NCBI GenBank assembly: GCA_963791575.1
Contig: CAWBSY010000008.1
Span: 62,001 to 126,000, forward strand
Direction: 5' to 3'
Source of the DNA: JAOAPG01 sp963791575
Lineage (GTDB): Bacteria > Acidobacteriota > Terriglobia > Terriglobales > Acidobacteriaceae
Length of the DNA: 64,000 nucleotides
Shown here: positions 36,409-45,761 of the stretch, piece after piece
Position numbering within the stretch: position 1 is the first letter of the stretch
Layout: each line of letters starts with the position of its first letter
The notes under the pieces: model-generated
Told to the model about the DNA's origin: nothing
Database searches by the model: none
Seen by the model: only the letters and a program-made list of their open reading frames with translations
Position numbers and translations under genes: made by a program

Positions 36409-37479
36409 TTGGCAACCAAACTACTCTTCGATGCCGCCAAGCAAATTCCCGACACTCTTCCGCGCGCGCAACTCCAGCTACCTCCTGAGACTCGCTATGA
36501 TGTGCTTATCATCGGAGCAGGCCCTACCGGTCTTGCTTGCGGCATTGAAGCGCAGCGGGCGGGATTCAAAGCCTTAGTTGTGGACAAAGGATGCGTCGTT
36601 AATTCCATCTACAACTATCCGTCTAACATGATTTTTTTCACCACGCCGGAGTTGCTGGAGATTGGCGATATTCCTTTTACCAGTCCGAACCAAAAACCAA
36701 ATCGTAATGAAGCGCTCGAATACTATCGCAAGGTTGTCGAACATTATCATCTGCCAGTTGCGCAGTATCAGAAGGTTGAGGCAGTGAGCGGGTCGGATGG
36801 CGATTTCCATGTTGCCACCACCGATCGACTCGGCAGAATTTTTGATTATCAAGCACGTAAGCTGATCGTCGCGACCGGCTATTACGATTTGGCGAACATG
36901 CTGAATATTCCCGGAGAAGACCTACCGAAAGTCTTTCATTACTATCGCGAGCCACATCCATTTTTCGACATGGATGTTTTAATTATCGGAGGAAAAAACT
37001 CGGCGGCCATTGCTGCACTTGATCTGTGGCGGCATGGAGCGCGCGTGACCTTGGTACATCGCGGAGAAAAGATGAGCTCTCGTTCCATCAAATACTGGAT
37101 TCTCCCCGATATCGAAAACCGCATTAAGGCTAAGGAAGTTGCAGCATATTTCAAAACTACGGTGGAAGAAATCGCCGCTGATCATGTTCTCTTAAACACG
37201 CCAGAGGGCGAAGTTGAGATCAAGAATGATTTTGTATTTGCCCTGACTGGATACCATCCTGACTACGATTTTCTTCGAGCCATGGGCATCGAGCTTTCTT
37301 CCGACCAATGCAGGCCGGTGTGCGATCCCGTGACGCTTGAAAGCAATGTGCCGGGAATTTATGTGGCGGGCGTGATCGTGGCTGGATCGAGAACCAACGA
37401 AATCTTTATTGAGAACGGGCGCTTTCACGGCCAGCAGATTGCTGCTCATCTGAGAAAAAAGCTAGCAGCAAGCGCTTAA
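36409..37479 (+). CDS. ypdA: YpdA-family FAD-dependent disulfide reductase (putative bacillithiol reductase)
   Basis: The 356-residue two-dinucleotide-binding-domain flavoprotein has FAD motif VLIIGAGPTGLACGIEA (about 32-48) and a second NAD(P)H motif VLIIGGKNSAAIAALDLW (about 190-207). The C-terminal AGVIVAGSRTNEIFIENGRFHG is typical of YpdA, which reduces bacillithiol disulfide. The start is a TTG at 36409 with AGGAAAATTA just before it. YpdA lacks an active-site CxxC, consistent with this sequence. Its presence suggests a bacillithiol-type thiol, but no bsh genes are in view. Confidence 0.85.
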   Translation: MATKLLFDAAKQIPDTLPRAQLQLPPETRYDVLIIGAGPTGLACGIEAQRAGFKALVVDKGCVVNSIYNYPSNMIFFTTPELLEIGDIPFTSPNQKPNRNEALEYYRKVVEHYHLPVAQYQKVEAVSGSDGDFHVATTDRLGRIFDYQARKLIVATGYYDLANMLNIPGEDLPKVFHYYREPHPFFDMDVLIIGGKNSAAIAALDLWRHGARVTLVHRGEKMSSRSIKYWILPDIENRIKAKEVAAYFKTTVEEIAADHVLLNTPEGEVEIKNDFVFALTGYHPDYDFLRAMGIELSSDQCRPVCDPVTLESNVPGIYVAGVIVAGSRTNEIFIENGRFHGQQIAAHLRKKLAASA

Positions 37480-37483
37480 GGTG

Positions 37484-37816
37484 TCAGTCCAGCATTACAG
37501 CTTCTTCTCCTAATTGCTGGTTAATCAACCTTGCAACCAGGGGTTTTAATTTTTCTTCGGTCTTCTGTAGCACAAAATCCTGGTTCGCCTCCGACCAATC
37601 CAACTTGAAGCTTGTTGAGAGAGCTGAAATCCATATCTGCCGAACCGGTGCATTAGGGGAAATAATGAATTTGCTGCCATCGTCGAAAGATATGTGCAGC
37701 GCTCCTGCTTGATCTTCTACTTCGAAGTCAGCCGACTCTTCAGCCGTGATCAGAGCTTGCTTCAAGGAATTCAGAACTGTGTCGGAATGTTTACGAAATG
37801 CGTTCTCATCTAGCAT
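37484..37816 (-). CDS. cyaY: Frataxin-like iron donor protein CyaY
   Basis: The 110-residue protein has the frataxin pattern: an acidic N-terminal helix (ENAFRKHSDTVLNSLKQAL), then strands with DFEVEDQAGALHISF, GSKFIISPNAPVRQIWISA and the C-terminal helix. CyaY binds iron and modulates the IscS-IscU machinery. It is convergent with ypdA, with only 4 bases between the two stops. The rest of the Fe-S machinery is not adjacent. Confidence 0.85.
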   Translation of the reverse strand: MLDENAFRKHSDTVLNSLKQALITAEESADFEVEDQAGALHISFDDGSKFIISPNAPVRQIWISALSTSFKLDWSEANQDFVLQKTEEKLKPLVARLINQQLGEEAVMLD

Positions 37817-37828
37817 GGGGAAATTATA

Positions 37829-37930
37829 GTCGTTAGCCGTTGGTCAAAGGTCGTTAGCCGTTAGTCACCGAATCTTAAATTTGTACTGCGTACAGTCCAA
37901 CGACGAACGACCAACAGCCCAACGACTAGC
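37829..37930. repeat. Cluster of GTCGTTAGCCGTT-type repeats forming a large inverted repeat
   Basis: GTCGTTAGCCGTTGGTC (37829-37845) and GTCGTTAGCCGTTAGTC (37850-37866) are direct repeats. On the other side of TACTGCGTACAGT lies their approximate reverse complement (CCAACGACGAACGACCAACAGCCCAACGACTAGC in pieces, 37898-37930). The whole could fold into a long imperfect hairpin between cyaY and an MFS gene. Confidence 0.65.
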
Positions 37931-37960
37931 GTCCGCTTCATTTAGCATGGATGATCCACC

Positions 37961-39281
37961 ATGGAACCGCAGCCCGAACGCACATCCACGTTGATTTCGA
38001 TTCCTGCTTATTGGCAACTTGTACGCCGAAATCGAAACTTCCGCCATTTGTGGATGGCGCAGATCGTCAGTGAAATTGGGGACTGGTTTTACACCCTCGC
38101 GATCTATAGCCTACTGCTGCAATTGACAGGCCGGGCTAGTTCAGTCGCACTGGCATTAGTGCTGCAAGTTCTACCCCAAACATTTATTAGTCCCACCGCC
38201 GGAGTGGTTAACGACCGCCTCCGTCGTAAGCGAGTCATGATAGCGTCCGATCTCGCGCGAGTCGTCATCGTTCTTGCGATGCTGCTTGTGCGCTCCCGTT
38301 CGGTGGTCTGGATGGTCTATCCACTTCTATTTCTTGAAACCTGCATGGCGACATTTTTCGAGCCTGCCCGCAACGCCGTGCTTCCCAATATCACCAGCAG
38401 GGAAGACGTGATTCTGGCCAATACTCTCTCTTCGACAACATGGTCGTTGAATCTAATGATCGGCGCGACCCTCGGCGGCATTGTCGCGGCACTACTTGGA
38501 AGAGATGCAGTGTTCGTTCTGAATGCCTTGTCATTTTTGGCCTCCGCATTTCTTATTCGAGGTATGCGGTTCGAAGAACCGCACGCTCAATCTGTCCGCG
38601 CCGCTGCGACCTCGTGATCTGCTGGATTTCTCGCCTGTGATTGAAGGCATCCGCTACGTGCGTGGCAATTCGCGTCTTCTTGCCACAGTCTTCGCTAAAG
38701 CGGGCGAACTCATGATCGGACCTAGCTGGGTGCTATTCACCGTCATGGGACAACGAGTTTTTCCGGTGCAATTGCACGGTGCCGATCCGCAACGCGGGAT
38801 GATGTTGGGAATGAGCTTATTGCTCGGCGCGCGAGGCATTGGCGCATTGGTGGGTCCGCTCGTATCGGCCAGGTTAGCCGGAAACTCAGACGCGCGATTG
38901 CGACTTGGAATTCTATTCGGCTACTTGCTTGTCGCTGCCGGTTACGCTGCCATTGGCGGCGCTCCGAATGCGTGGCTCGCATGTGTGTGCGTTATCGTCG
39001 CGCATAGCGGAGGATCTACGGTTTGGGTTTTCTCTACAACGCTGTTGCAACTCCACACGGAAGACCGTTTTCGTGGACGCGTCTTCGCCGCTGATCTAGC
39101 TCTCTCGATGTTGACAATCGCTGTTGGAGCGTATCTTTGCGGGCGTTTTCTCGATTGGGGATTCTCGCCGCGAACTGTCGCCACGGCTACCGGGGTGATA
39201 ATGCTTGTTCCGGCAGCGCTATGGGCATGGTCGATGCGAAAATGGCAAAATCAGCCGGTGGAAGTGAAGAATTTTACCTGA
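37961..39281 (+). CDS. MFS transporter (frame broken near 38590)
   Basis: The protein is about 439 residues with 10-12 helices after one extra base near 38588-38592 is removed. The N-terminal part (NFRHLWMAQIVSEIGDWFY, GVVNDRLRRKRVM) and C-terminal part (DRFRGRVFAADLALSML) match the MFS_3/enterobactin-exporter-like group. As given, the first half ends at 38617 and the second reads in another frame. Its last 8 bases overlap the convergent phhB gene. Substrate unknown; export of small molecules is usual for this group. Confidence 0.85.
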
Positions 39282-39645
39282 AGAGCGCCTTGAGCTTTGT
39301 GTTTCCGGAATTAGTAAGTTTGTCGATTTTAGCCGCCATTATGAAATCACTCTCGGTTAGACCGTCGACTTTATGCGTCCAGAGAGTGACCTCTACTTTT
39401 CCCCAAGTCAGCAGAATGTCTGGATGATGTCCTTGTTCCTCCGCGACAGCTCCTATCCGATTCACGAAATCTAATGCCTCTTTGAAATCAGGGAAGGTAA
39501 ACGTGCGCATGACGTGATGCTCGTTGATCACCTTCCAATGTGCAAATTGCGGCAATTGTTTGTGAATCTCCGCAAGTTCTTTTCCCTTTAGTGGAGGCAC
39601 TCCACCGCGGCATGGCACACAGGTTTTACTGGCTAGCTCGGACAT
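39274..39645 (-). CDS. phhB: 4a-hydroxytetrahydrobiopterin dehydratase (PCD/DCoH)
   Basis: The 123-residue protein has the pterin dehydratase catalytic histidines in EEQGHHPDILL and THKVDGLTESDF. It recycles the pterin cofactor after aromatic amino-acid hydroxylation. A short N-terminal extension with CVPCRGG precedes the domain, common in this family. No phenylalanine hydroxylase gene is adjacent. Confidence 0.93.
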   Translation of the reverse strand: MSELASKTCVPCRGGVPPLKGKELAEIHKQLPQFAHWKVINEHHVMRTFTFPDFKEALDFVNRIGAVAEEQGHHPDILLTWGKVEVTLWTHKVDGLTESDFIMAAKIDKLTNSGNTKLKALFR

Positions 39646-39899
39646 TTCCCAACCCTCGTAACAGGATTCTCTAACGAAAAGTATACGGCAGTTGGTCGGA
39701 CGTCAACGCTCAGTGTTCAGCACGAATCATTGCACTGTGCAAAAGCCAGAGCAGTTGTCCGGAGTACGCTTGACGAAGAAGCGTCCGCACATTTGCTGCT
39801 TCTGATTGATTTGCGATTAAAGAAACCTCGAGTACCTGCGGAGCATCTGTACCGTGTCGTATATATTTCCCATCGCAATCGTGAAACGTAAGGACACGC

Positions 39900-41525
39900 A
39901 TGGCTGAACCCGAGGTCAACCACGCCAGGCAAATTACGAACCCGTGGCTCATTGCCATTTCAGTCATGCTGGCGACCTTCATGGAGGTGCTCGACACCTC
40001 CATCGCTGCGGTGGCGTTGCCCTATATCGCGGGCAGCCTTTCAGCGTCCAACGACGAAGCAACATGGGTGCTCACGAGTTATTTGGTCGCGAACGCGATT
40101 GTTCTTCCAGCCAGCAGTTGGTTTTCGCTGAAGTTTGGACGCAAGCGGTTCCTGATTACCTGCATTGTTATTTTCACTGTCTCGTCCTTCTTATGCGGAG
40201 CGGCAACCAGCCTTGCGATTATCCTGATTGCGCGGGCTGTTCAAGGGGCTGGCGGTGGAGCCTTGCAACCACTTTCGCAAGCGATTCTTCTCGAAAGCTT
40301 TCCACCCGAAAAGCGTGGATTGGCAATGGCAGTTTTCGCGCTGGGAGTAGTCGTTGCTCCGGTACTGGGGCCGACGTTAGGCGGATGGCTTACCGATACA
40401 TACACGTGGCGCTGGGCTTTTTATATCAATATTCCCATCGGAATCTTTGCCATCTTTATGATCATGCGCTATGTCGAAGATCCTCCCTACATCAAGAATG
40501 CCAAGCCGGGAAAAATCGACGGCATCGGATTGGGATTACTCGCAATTTGGCTGGGCTGCCTGCAAATTATCCTCGACAAGGGACAGGAAGACGATTGGTT
40601 CGGAGCCACATGGATTCGCTGGGCGACAGCTATACTGCTTACTTCTTTTGTGAGCTTTCTGATTCGCGAGTTCCGCCACAAGCAACCGCTGGTGAATTTG
40701 CGAGTCTTCCGCCATCGCAACTTTGCTTTCGGATGCGCGCTGATTGGAATCTTTGGCGCCGTGTTATATGGACTGGTCACGCTACTGCCACTTTTCTATC
40801 AGGAATTAATGGGATACACGGCTCTCGCAGCTGGCTGGGCAGTAAGTCCGCGAGGAATTGGAGCGATTCTTGCGATGCCTGTTATTGGTATTCTCACCGC
40901 GAAAATCGATAATCGCTGGCTACTCGCGTTCGGATTTACGCTATTCGGCATCGCCAGTTTGTGGTTTGGAGAGGTCAATCTCTCCATTGGCCAATGGACA
41001 CTTCTCTGGGCCATTATCATTAGCGGGTTTGGTTCAGGATGTGTCTTCGTTCCATTGTCGACAACCGCTATGGCAGGTCTTCCCAACGAGGAGATAGGCA
41101 ACGCGAGCGGTCTTTATAACCTGCTCCGCAATATCGGAGGAAGCATTGGTATCTCGATCGTGAATACAATCGTCTACCGGCATTCGCAAACTCATCGCAA
41201 CGAAATGGGCCACTCGATTACTGCTACCAATGTTAGTGTGCAAAGCCAGTTACATGGATTGCAGCAGTTTCTGACGTCCCAGGGTTCATCGCCATCAACC
41301 GCCCTGCATCGTGCTTACGGAGTGCTGAGTGGAACCCTGACTCAGCAGGCAAGGCTGTGGGCGTATGTGGACGATTTTCGCTACATGGCACTGGTCTGCT
41401 TCGGATGTATCCCGATAGTGTTCATGCTGAAGAAGGCAAAAGGGAGAGGGCGGCGTAAGTGCGGGACACTGAGGGCTCCGTTCGCGATCTGTTCAAACTT
41501 CCGTTGTTGTCGTATGTGGGACTAA
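39900..41525 (+). CDS. DHA2-family (EmrB/QacA) drug:H+ antiporter
   Basis: The 541-residue protein has 14 membrane helices. TM1 ATFMEVLDTSIAAVALP, motif A KFGRKRF and motif C GVVVAPVLGPTLGGW mark the 14-helix antiporter class. No EmrA-type adaptor is next to it. The last 25 residues are basic and Cys-rich, and a one-base shift near 41447 would end the protein at a TAA after GERAA, so the tail as given may be an artefact. Confidence 0.88.
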   Translation: MAEPEVNHARQITNPWLIAISVMLATFMEVLDTSIAAVALPYIAGSLSASNDEATWVLTSYLVANAIVLPASSWFSLKFGRKRFLITCIVIFTVSSFLCGAATSLAIILIARAVQGAGGGALQPLSQAILLESFPPEKRGLAMAVFALGVVVAPVLGPTLGGWLTDTYTWRWAFYINIPIGIFAIFMIMRYVEDPPYIKNAKPGKIDGIGLGLLAIWLGCLQIILDKGQEDDWFGATWIRWATAILLTSFVSFLIREFRHKQPLVNLRVFRHRNFAFGCALIGIFGAVLYGLVTLLPLFYQELMGYTALAAGWAVSPRGIGAILAMPVIGILTAKIDNRWLLAFGFTLFGIASLWFGEVNLSIGQWTLLWAIIISGFGSGCVFVPLSTTAMAGLPNEEIGNASGLYNLLRNIGGSIGISIVNTIVYRHSQTHRNEMGHSITATNVSVQSQLHGLQQFLTSQGSSPSTALHRAYGVLSGTLTQQARLWAYVDDFRYMALVCFGCIPIVFMLKKAKGRGRRKCGTLRAPFAICSNFRCCRMWD

Positions 41526-41693
41526 AGACTGCTACGACTTTGTTTCTTACGTATTTCAAGTGTCAGTTGCGCGGCAGCCAAAATTACAGTTCTGCTTGTC
41601 CTGTCCGCATTCCGGCTTGCCCGTAAATCAGCGCAAATCCTTGTGACAACCATCACAGCGACGTAGGCGCGAGTGCCAGCACAATCGAGATCA

Positions 41694-41738
41694 GCCGCGA
41701 AGCGGCGTCAGAATACAGCCCACGGCGCAAGCCGTGGG
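41694..41738. repeat. Left REP-like double hairpin flanking the transposase gene
   Basis: It contains two perfect stems: GCCGC-GAA-GCGGC (41694-41706) and CCCACGGC-GCAA-GCCGTGGG (41719-41738). It matches the reverse complement of 42265-42309 at 43 of 45 positions. Confidence 0.9.
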
Positions 41739-41777
41739 TAGGGAAGTCGTGCAAGCAAGCCCGGACGGGCGAAAGAA

Positions 41778-42224
41778 TTGGCGCACACACTTGGAAATAT
41801 CGTCATCCACCTGATCTTCAGCACAAAAGATCGGCAACCGCTCATTACTCTGAGTCTCAAACCTGACCTCTTTGCCTATCTAGGTGGAATCGTTCGAGAA
41901 ATGCAGGGTACCGCACTCATCGTGAATGGCACTACAGATCACGTTCATATGCTGGTGCGGATTCGTCCTGCGCATTCGGTCGCCGAGGTTGCGAGAATCG
42001 TAAAAACGAATTCATCTCGATGGGTCCATGAAAAATGGAGCCCTGCGTTTGCATGGCAGACAGGATATGGAGCGTTTAGTGTGAGCGAATCCAAAATTGT
42101 CGGGGTGACGAGATACATCGCCGCACAAGAAGAACATCACAGAAAACGTTCATTTCAGGATGAATTTCTGTCATTCCTCAGAAAAAACAATGTTTCCTAT
42201 AGTGAGGCGCATTTGTGGGATTAG
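41778..42224 (+). CDS. REP-associated tyrosine transposase (Y1, IS200/IS605-like)
   Basis: The 148-residue HUH endonuclease has the metal-binding motif in TTDHVHMLVRIRP and the nucleophilic Tyr probably in TRYIAAQEEHH. The N-terminal HLIFSTKDRQPLI is typical of IS200-like transposases. It is full length and intact, so it may be active. The only in-frame start near the inner repeat is a TTG at 41778. Single-strand hairpins of the flanking repeats are its likely substrates. Confidence 0.9.
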   Translation: MAHTLGNIVIHLIFSTKDRQPLITLSLKPDLFAYLGGIVREMQGTALIVNGTTDHVHMLVRIRPAHSVAEVARIVKTNSSRWVHEKWSPAFAWQTGYGAFSVSESKIVGVTRYIAAQEEHHRKRSFQDEFLSFLRKNNVSYSEAHLWD

Positions 42225-42264
42225 TTCTTTCGCCCGCTCTGGGGCTTTGTCTTTAGACGACGCA

Positions 42265-42309
42265 CCCACGGCTTGCGCCGTGGGCTGCATTCTTACGCCG
42301 CTTCGCGGC
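42265..42309. repeat. Right REP-like double hairpin flanking the transposase gene
   Basis: This is the reverse complement of 41694-41738 with two mismatches. Stems are CCCACGGC / GCCGTGGG and GCCGC / GCGGC, in inverted order. It lies 41 bases after the transposase stop. Confidence 0.9.
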
Positions 42310-42372
42310 TCAACCCGCGCGGGCCGAGCGGCACCAATGAATAATAGTCAAGACTAGGGCCCATCCAGGTGC

Positions 42373-42837
42373 CTAGAACGGAATGTCTTCGTCGCTGATC
42401 GGGCTTGCTCCGACGTGCTCCGGCTCTGGTGCGCGCTGATCGAAGTTGTTTCCGGATGTTCCGCGCGAGCTTCCGCCGGAATCCCCGCCGCCTTCTCCTC
42501 GTCCACTTAACAGGACCAGATCGTTAGCGATAATCTCCGTTTTATATTTCTTCTGACCCGTTTCCTTGTCGTCCCAGGAGCTAGTACGCAAGCTGCCTTC
42601 GATATACAACTTGCCGCCCTTCTTCACGTACTCGCCGACAATCTCGGCAAGCCGCTGGAAGGCAACAATGTTGTGCCATTCGGTGCGATCCTGCCATTGT
42701 CCCTCTTTATCTTTGAACCGCTCATTCGTTGCGAGAGAAAACTTGGCAATGGGCATGCCGCCGGGAGTGTATTTCACCTCGGGATCTTTGCCGAGATTGC
42801 CTATAAGAATAACTTTATTAACGCTTTTTCCTGCCAT
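42373..42837 (-). CDS. ssb: Single-stranded DNA-binding protein
   Basis: The 154-residue SSB has an OB-fold (NKVILIGNLGKDPEVKYTPGG, WHNIVAFQRLAEIVGEYVKKG), a Gly/Ser-rich linker and the acidic tip DEDIPF that binds partner repair and replication proteins. The length is normal. It lies 63 bases beyond the REP unit. The start is an ATG at 42837. Confidence 0.96.
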   Translation of the reverse strand: MAGKSVNKVILIGNLGKDPEVKYTPGGMPIAKFSLATNERFKDKEGQWQDRTEWHNIVAFQRLAEIVGEYVKKGGKLYIEGSLRTSSWDDKETGQKKYKTEIIANDLVLLSGRGEGGGDSGGSSRGTSGNNFDQRAPEPEHVGASPISDEDIPF

Positions 42838-42981
42838 GAGTGGTACTCCTTCTGCCTTCGCAAAAATAATGGAGGGCCGAAAACATAATTATGTACAAAC
42901 TAGAAAATGACTGGACGGCACTATATCAGAAACACGCACCGGAGTCTGTGAGTATGAAGCTCCCTATTCCTGCGACTCAGA

Positions 42982-43806
42982 TCATGCCGCCGGTTTAGTG
43001 CTGCGACGATTTACCATCACAAAGGATAAGCTGAACATAATCAGGGTAAACAGCAACAGAGTTGCCAGAGATGAAGCCAAAGGTGCGACCGCCGGACTAG
43101 CCGGATAGAGCAAAACGCGGAGCGCTTCCACCCCATAAGTCAGTGGATTAATACGCATCAGCAGCCGCATCCAACCCGAAGCTCCTGCCAGAGGAAACAT
43201 CGCTCCGGAGAGCAGCCATAATGGAATCAGAAACAAGTTGATGATGCCATGAAAAGCTTGTGTCGAATCCATCGGCCAGGCGATTGCGAATCCCAATGCT
43301 GTCAATGCAAAAGACACGAGAAAGATAGTCAAAACAATTAGCAGGAAATCTAGGATTCCCATGTGCACTCCGACTAACGGTGCGAACGCAAGGAAAATGA
43401 GCCCCTGGATCGTCGCTAATGTAGTCCCGCCCAGAACTTTTCCTAAGACAATGGCCGACCGCGATACTGGAGCAACGAGTACAGAAAGCAGAAATCCTTC
43501 TTTGCGGTCTTCAATGACTGACATCATGGTGAAGATGGACGTAAACAACACGATCATGATGAGCGCGCCGGGATAAAAGTAGCTGAGATATTGCTGACCG
43601 CTGCCTCCTCCGGTCCGGAACGAAGAGCCAAAGCCTGATCCAATGACCACCCAAAATAAAAGCGGAGAAGCGATGACGCCTACCACTCGCGCCTTTTGGC
43701 GGTAAAAGCGGACAATTTCACGCCACCATAATGTGAACGCGGGAAGCATCACGCCAGTGGAGGTGGAAACCGAGGTTGCCGGAAAAGTGCTGACTTGGGT
43801 TGCCAT
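42982..43806 (-). CDS. ABC-2 type transporter permease
   Basis: The 274-residue protein has six membrane helices in the ABC-2 (DrrB/YadH-like) pattern, with EDRKEGFLLSVLVAPVSRSAIVLGK at the first cytoplasmic turn and SGAMFPLAG before the last helices. It starts 10 bases after the ATPase stop and is last in the ctaA-ctaB-ATPase-permease operon. The placement after heme A genes suggests a link to cytochrome oxidase biogenesis, but its cargo is unknown. Confidence 0.9.
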   Translation of the reverse strand: MATQVSTFPATSVSTSTGVMLPAFTLWWREIVRFYRQKARVVGVIASPLLFWVVIGSGFGSSFRTGGGSGQQYLSYFYPGALIMIVLFTSIFTMMSVIEDRKEGFLLSVLVAPVSRSAIVLGKVLGGTTLATIQGLIFLAFAPLVGVHMGILDFLLIVLTIFLVSFALTALGFAIAWPMDSTQAFHGIINLFLIPLWLLSGAMFPLAGASGWMRLLMRINPLTYGVEALRVLLYPASPAVAPLASSLATLLLFTLIMFSLSFVMVNRRSTKPAA

Positions 43807-43815
43807 AATTTATGC

Positions 43816-44817
43816 CTATTCTTTTTCTTCGTCCCGTTCTGTCCAGAACTTGTGGCCGGTTCTCCGGATAAACACGTCTTCTAAACTCGGCTTGCTCACC
43901 GAGATGGCCTCAATGTCGCCCGGAAAAGCTTCTACAACATCTGTGATAAAGCGATGTCCGTTCTCGCGTTCCAAGCGAACTTGTCCCTGAACTACTTTCA
44001 CATCGATGCGGTAACGAATGCGAATGCGCTCAGCGAGGGATTCTGCATCTTTCGCATCCAGCACAATCACATCGCCTCCGATTTCGTGCTTCAGTTCGGC
44101 TGGTGTACCTAGCGCGACCAATTTTCCTTCATTGAGGAATGCGAGCCGATCACAGCGCTCGGCCTCCTCCATCAAATGTGTGGTAACGAGCAAAGTGACT
44201 TTTTCTTCATCGCGTAAAATCTGAAGATAGCGCCAGAGGTCAATGCGAGCTCCGGGATCAAGACCGGTAGTCGGTTCATCGAGTAACAGAACCGATGGAT
44301 GATGAAGTAGGCCTTTCGCAAGCTCCAGCCGCCTCTGCATTCCTCCGGAAAATGTTTCGGCCTTTTCGTTTGCGCGATCAGACAATCCCACGCGGCATAG
44401 CATTTCTTGGATCCGCGATTTTAGAGCTTTGCCTCTCAGCCCGTAGAGATGACCCTGGTGCATCAGATTTTCCGCGGCGGTTAACTTTACATCGATACTC
44501 TGCGCTTGGAAGACGACCCCGATCTGACGGCGCAGGCTATTCGGATCTTTCGCTGCATCATGTCCGAGAATTACGGCGCGACCTCCGCTCGGAATCATTA
44601 GCGTGGAAAGAATACGGAACATGGTCGTCTTGCCACTGCCATTGGGACCGAGCAATCCGAACAACTCAGCACGTCGCACGTCGAACGAGACGCCGCTGAG
44701 CGCTGTGCGTTCATCATATTGGTGGGCAAGATTTTCGACTGAGATAACAGAAGGCGCACGGACCTCGAGATCAGCATCAGGTCCAGCCACCGCGTATGCA
44801 GATGAGTTAAGGGTCAC
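43816..44817 (-). CDS. ABC transporter ATP-binding protein
   Basis: The 333-residue protein has Walker A GPNGSGKTT, signature FSGGMQRR, Walker B VLLLDEP and the H-loop VTTHLMEE. A C-terminal DUF4162-like tail (from about 245) is typical of DrrA/CcmA-like exporters. It starts 9 bases after the ctaB stop and pairs with the permease that follows. Confidence 0.92.
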   Translation of the reverse strand: MTLNSSAYAVAGPDADLEVRAPSVISVENLAHQYDERTALSGVSFDVRRAELFGLLGPNGSGKTTMFRILSTLMIPSGGRAVILGHDAAKDPNSLRRQIGVVFQAQSIDVKLTAAENLMHQGHLYGLRGKALKSRIQEMLCRVGLSDRANEKAETFSGGMQRRLELAKGLLHHPSVLLLDEPTTGLDPGARIDLWRYLQILRDEEKVTLLVTTHLMEEAERCDRLAFLNEGKLVALGTPAELKHEIGGDVIVLDAKDAESLAERIRIRYRIDVKVVQGQVRLERENGHRFITDVVEAFPGDIEAISVSKPSLEDVFIRRTGHKFWTERDEEKE

Positions 44818-44825
44818 AGGCTATT

Positions 44826-45761
44826 TTACGATGAGAGCGGGTTCAGCATCATCAGAGCAAACAAAAGGGGTAAGTAAATTACTGTTGCTTGTAGTAGTTG
44901 GCGCGCTCGTTTTCTCGATTGAGCCGTGCCGGGATCCGTCTTGAACGTTGCCAACCGGATACCAACATAGAAGAGGCCGGCTCCCAAAATAATCGCTCCG
45001 AAAAAATAAGCTCTGCCGGCTAAGCCGAGAAACGTAGGCATGAGGCTGATCGGGATCAATCCTAGCGAGTAGAGCAGAATCTGGCGAGCGGTGGACCTGC
45101 CATCAGGCTCGACTACCGGCAACATGCGAATTCCACCAGCTTCGTAATCGTCACGATAAAGCCACGCGATTGCGAAGAAGTGTGGAAATTGCCAGAAGAA
45201 GACGATGGCAAACATGACCATCGCGCCAAGTTCCATCTGGCCGCGTGCCGCAGTCCAACCCAACACTCCGGGCATAGCTCCGGGAACTGCTCCAACCAGC
45301 GTGCACAACGGATGAACTTTCTTCAGCGGAGTGTAAGCTCCTAAATAGACGGCAGCAGTGGCAAGGGATAGCCATCCAGTCAGGGGATTGAGCACCAGAG
45401 CGAGGTAAAGCGCACCGCCGAGGGTCATCAGCGTGCCAACAATTATTCCCGTCGATAAATTCATTCGTCCTGCCGGAATTGGACGTTGCGCGGTCCGGCG
45501 CATCCGGCTGTCGATATCGCGCTCCATTACTTCGTTCAGTGCGGCCGCTCCTCCGGAAACTACTGCGACGCCAAGCAAGGCGTGGAATAGGCTTGCCGAA
45601 AGGGAAGAGACCCCCGACTTCAACGCCCCAAAATAGTATCCGCACCATGCGGTAACTACGATTAACGTGGTCACGCGAACTTTTGTTAGTTCGGCGAAGT
45701 CACGCGCCAGCGCCGCAAAACCGCTACGCGGAATTTCTAAAGGCGGAGTAGCTGTACTCAA
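44826..45761 (-). CDS. ctaB: Protoheme IX farnesyltransferase (heme O synthase) CtaB
   Basis: The 311-residue UbiA-type prenyltransferase has nine membrane helices and two Asp-rich motifs (NEVMERDIDSRMRRT and YRDDYEAGGIRML). It makes heme O for aa3/bo oxidases. I choose the TTG at 45761, which overlaps the ctaA TGA (TTGA) and gives a normal length; the frame is open to 45842 but that part lies inside ctaA. The frame is intact. Confidence 0.9.
   Translation of the reverse strand: MSTATPPLEIPRSGFAALARDFAELTKVRVTTLIVVTAWCGYYFGALKSGVSSLSASLFHALLGVAVVSGGAAALNEVMERDIDSRMRRTAQRPIPAGRMNLSTGIIVGTLMTLGGALYLALVLNPLTGWLSLATAAVYLGAYTPLKKVHPLCTLVGAVPGAMPGVLGWTAARGQMELGAMVMFAIVFFWQFPHFFAIAWLYRDDYEAGGIRMLPVVEPDGRSTARQILLYSLGLIPISLMPTFLGLAGRAYFFGAIILGAGLFYVGIRLATFKTDPGTAQSRKRARQLLQATVIYLPLLFALMMLNPLSS

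Larger units (their letters stand above)
41694..42309 (+). mobile_element. RAYT/REP unit (IS200-like transposase between inverted REP copies)
   Basis: One tyrosine-transposase gene is bracketed by 45-bp inverted repeats, each with two hairpins. A second, inner inverted pair GGGCGAAAGAA (41767-41777) and TTCTTTCGCCC (42225-42235) hugs the gene. This is the layout of REPtrons, in which a REP-associated tyrosine transposase mobilises short palindromic repeats. No target duplication was identified. Confidence 0.8.

Noticed and set aside
37829..37930. CRISPR-like array
   Set aside because: Only two direct repeats with a 4-base gap, and inverted copies; no spacers or cas genes.
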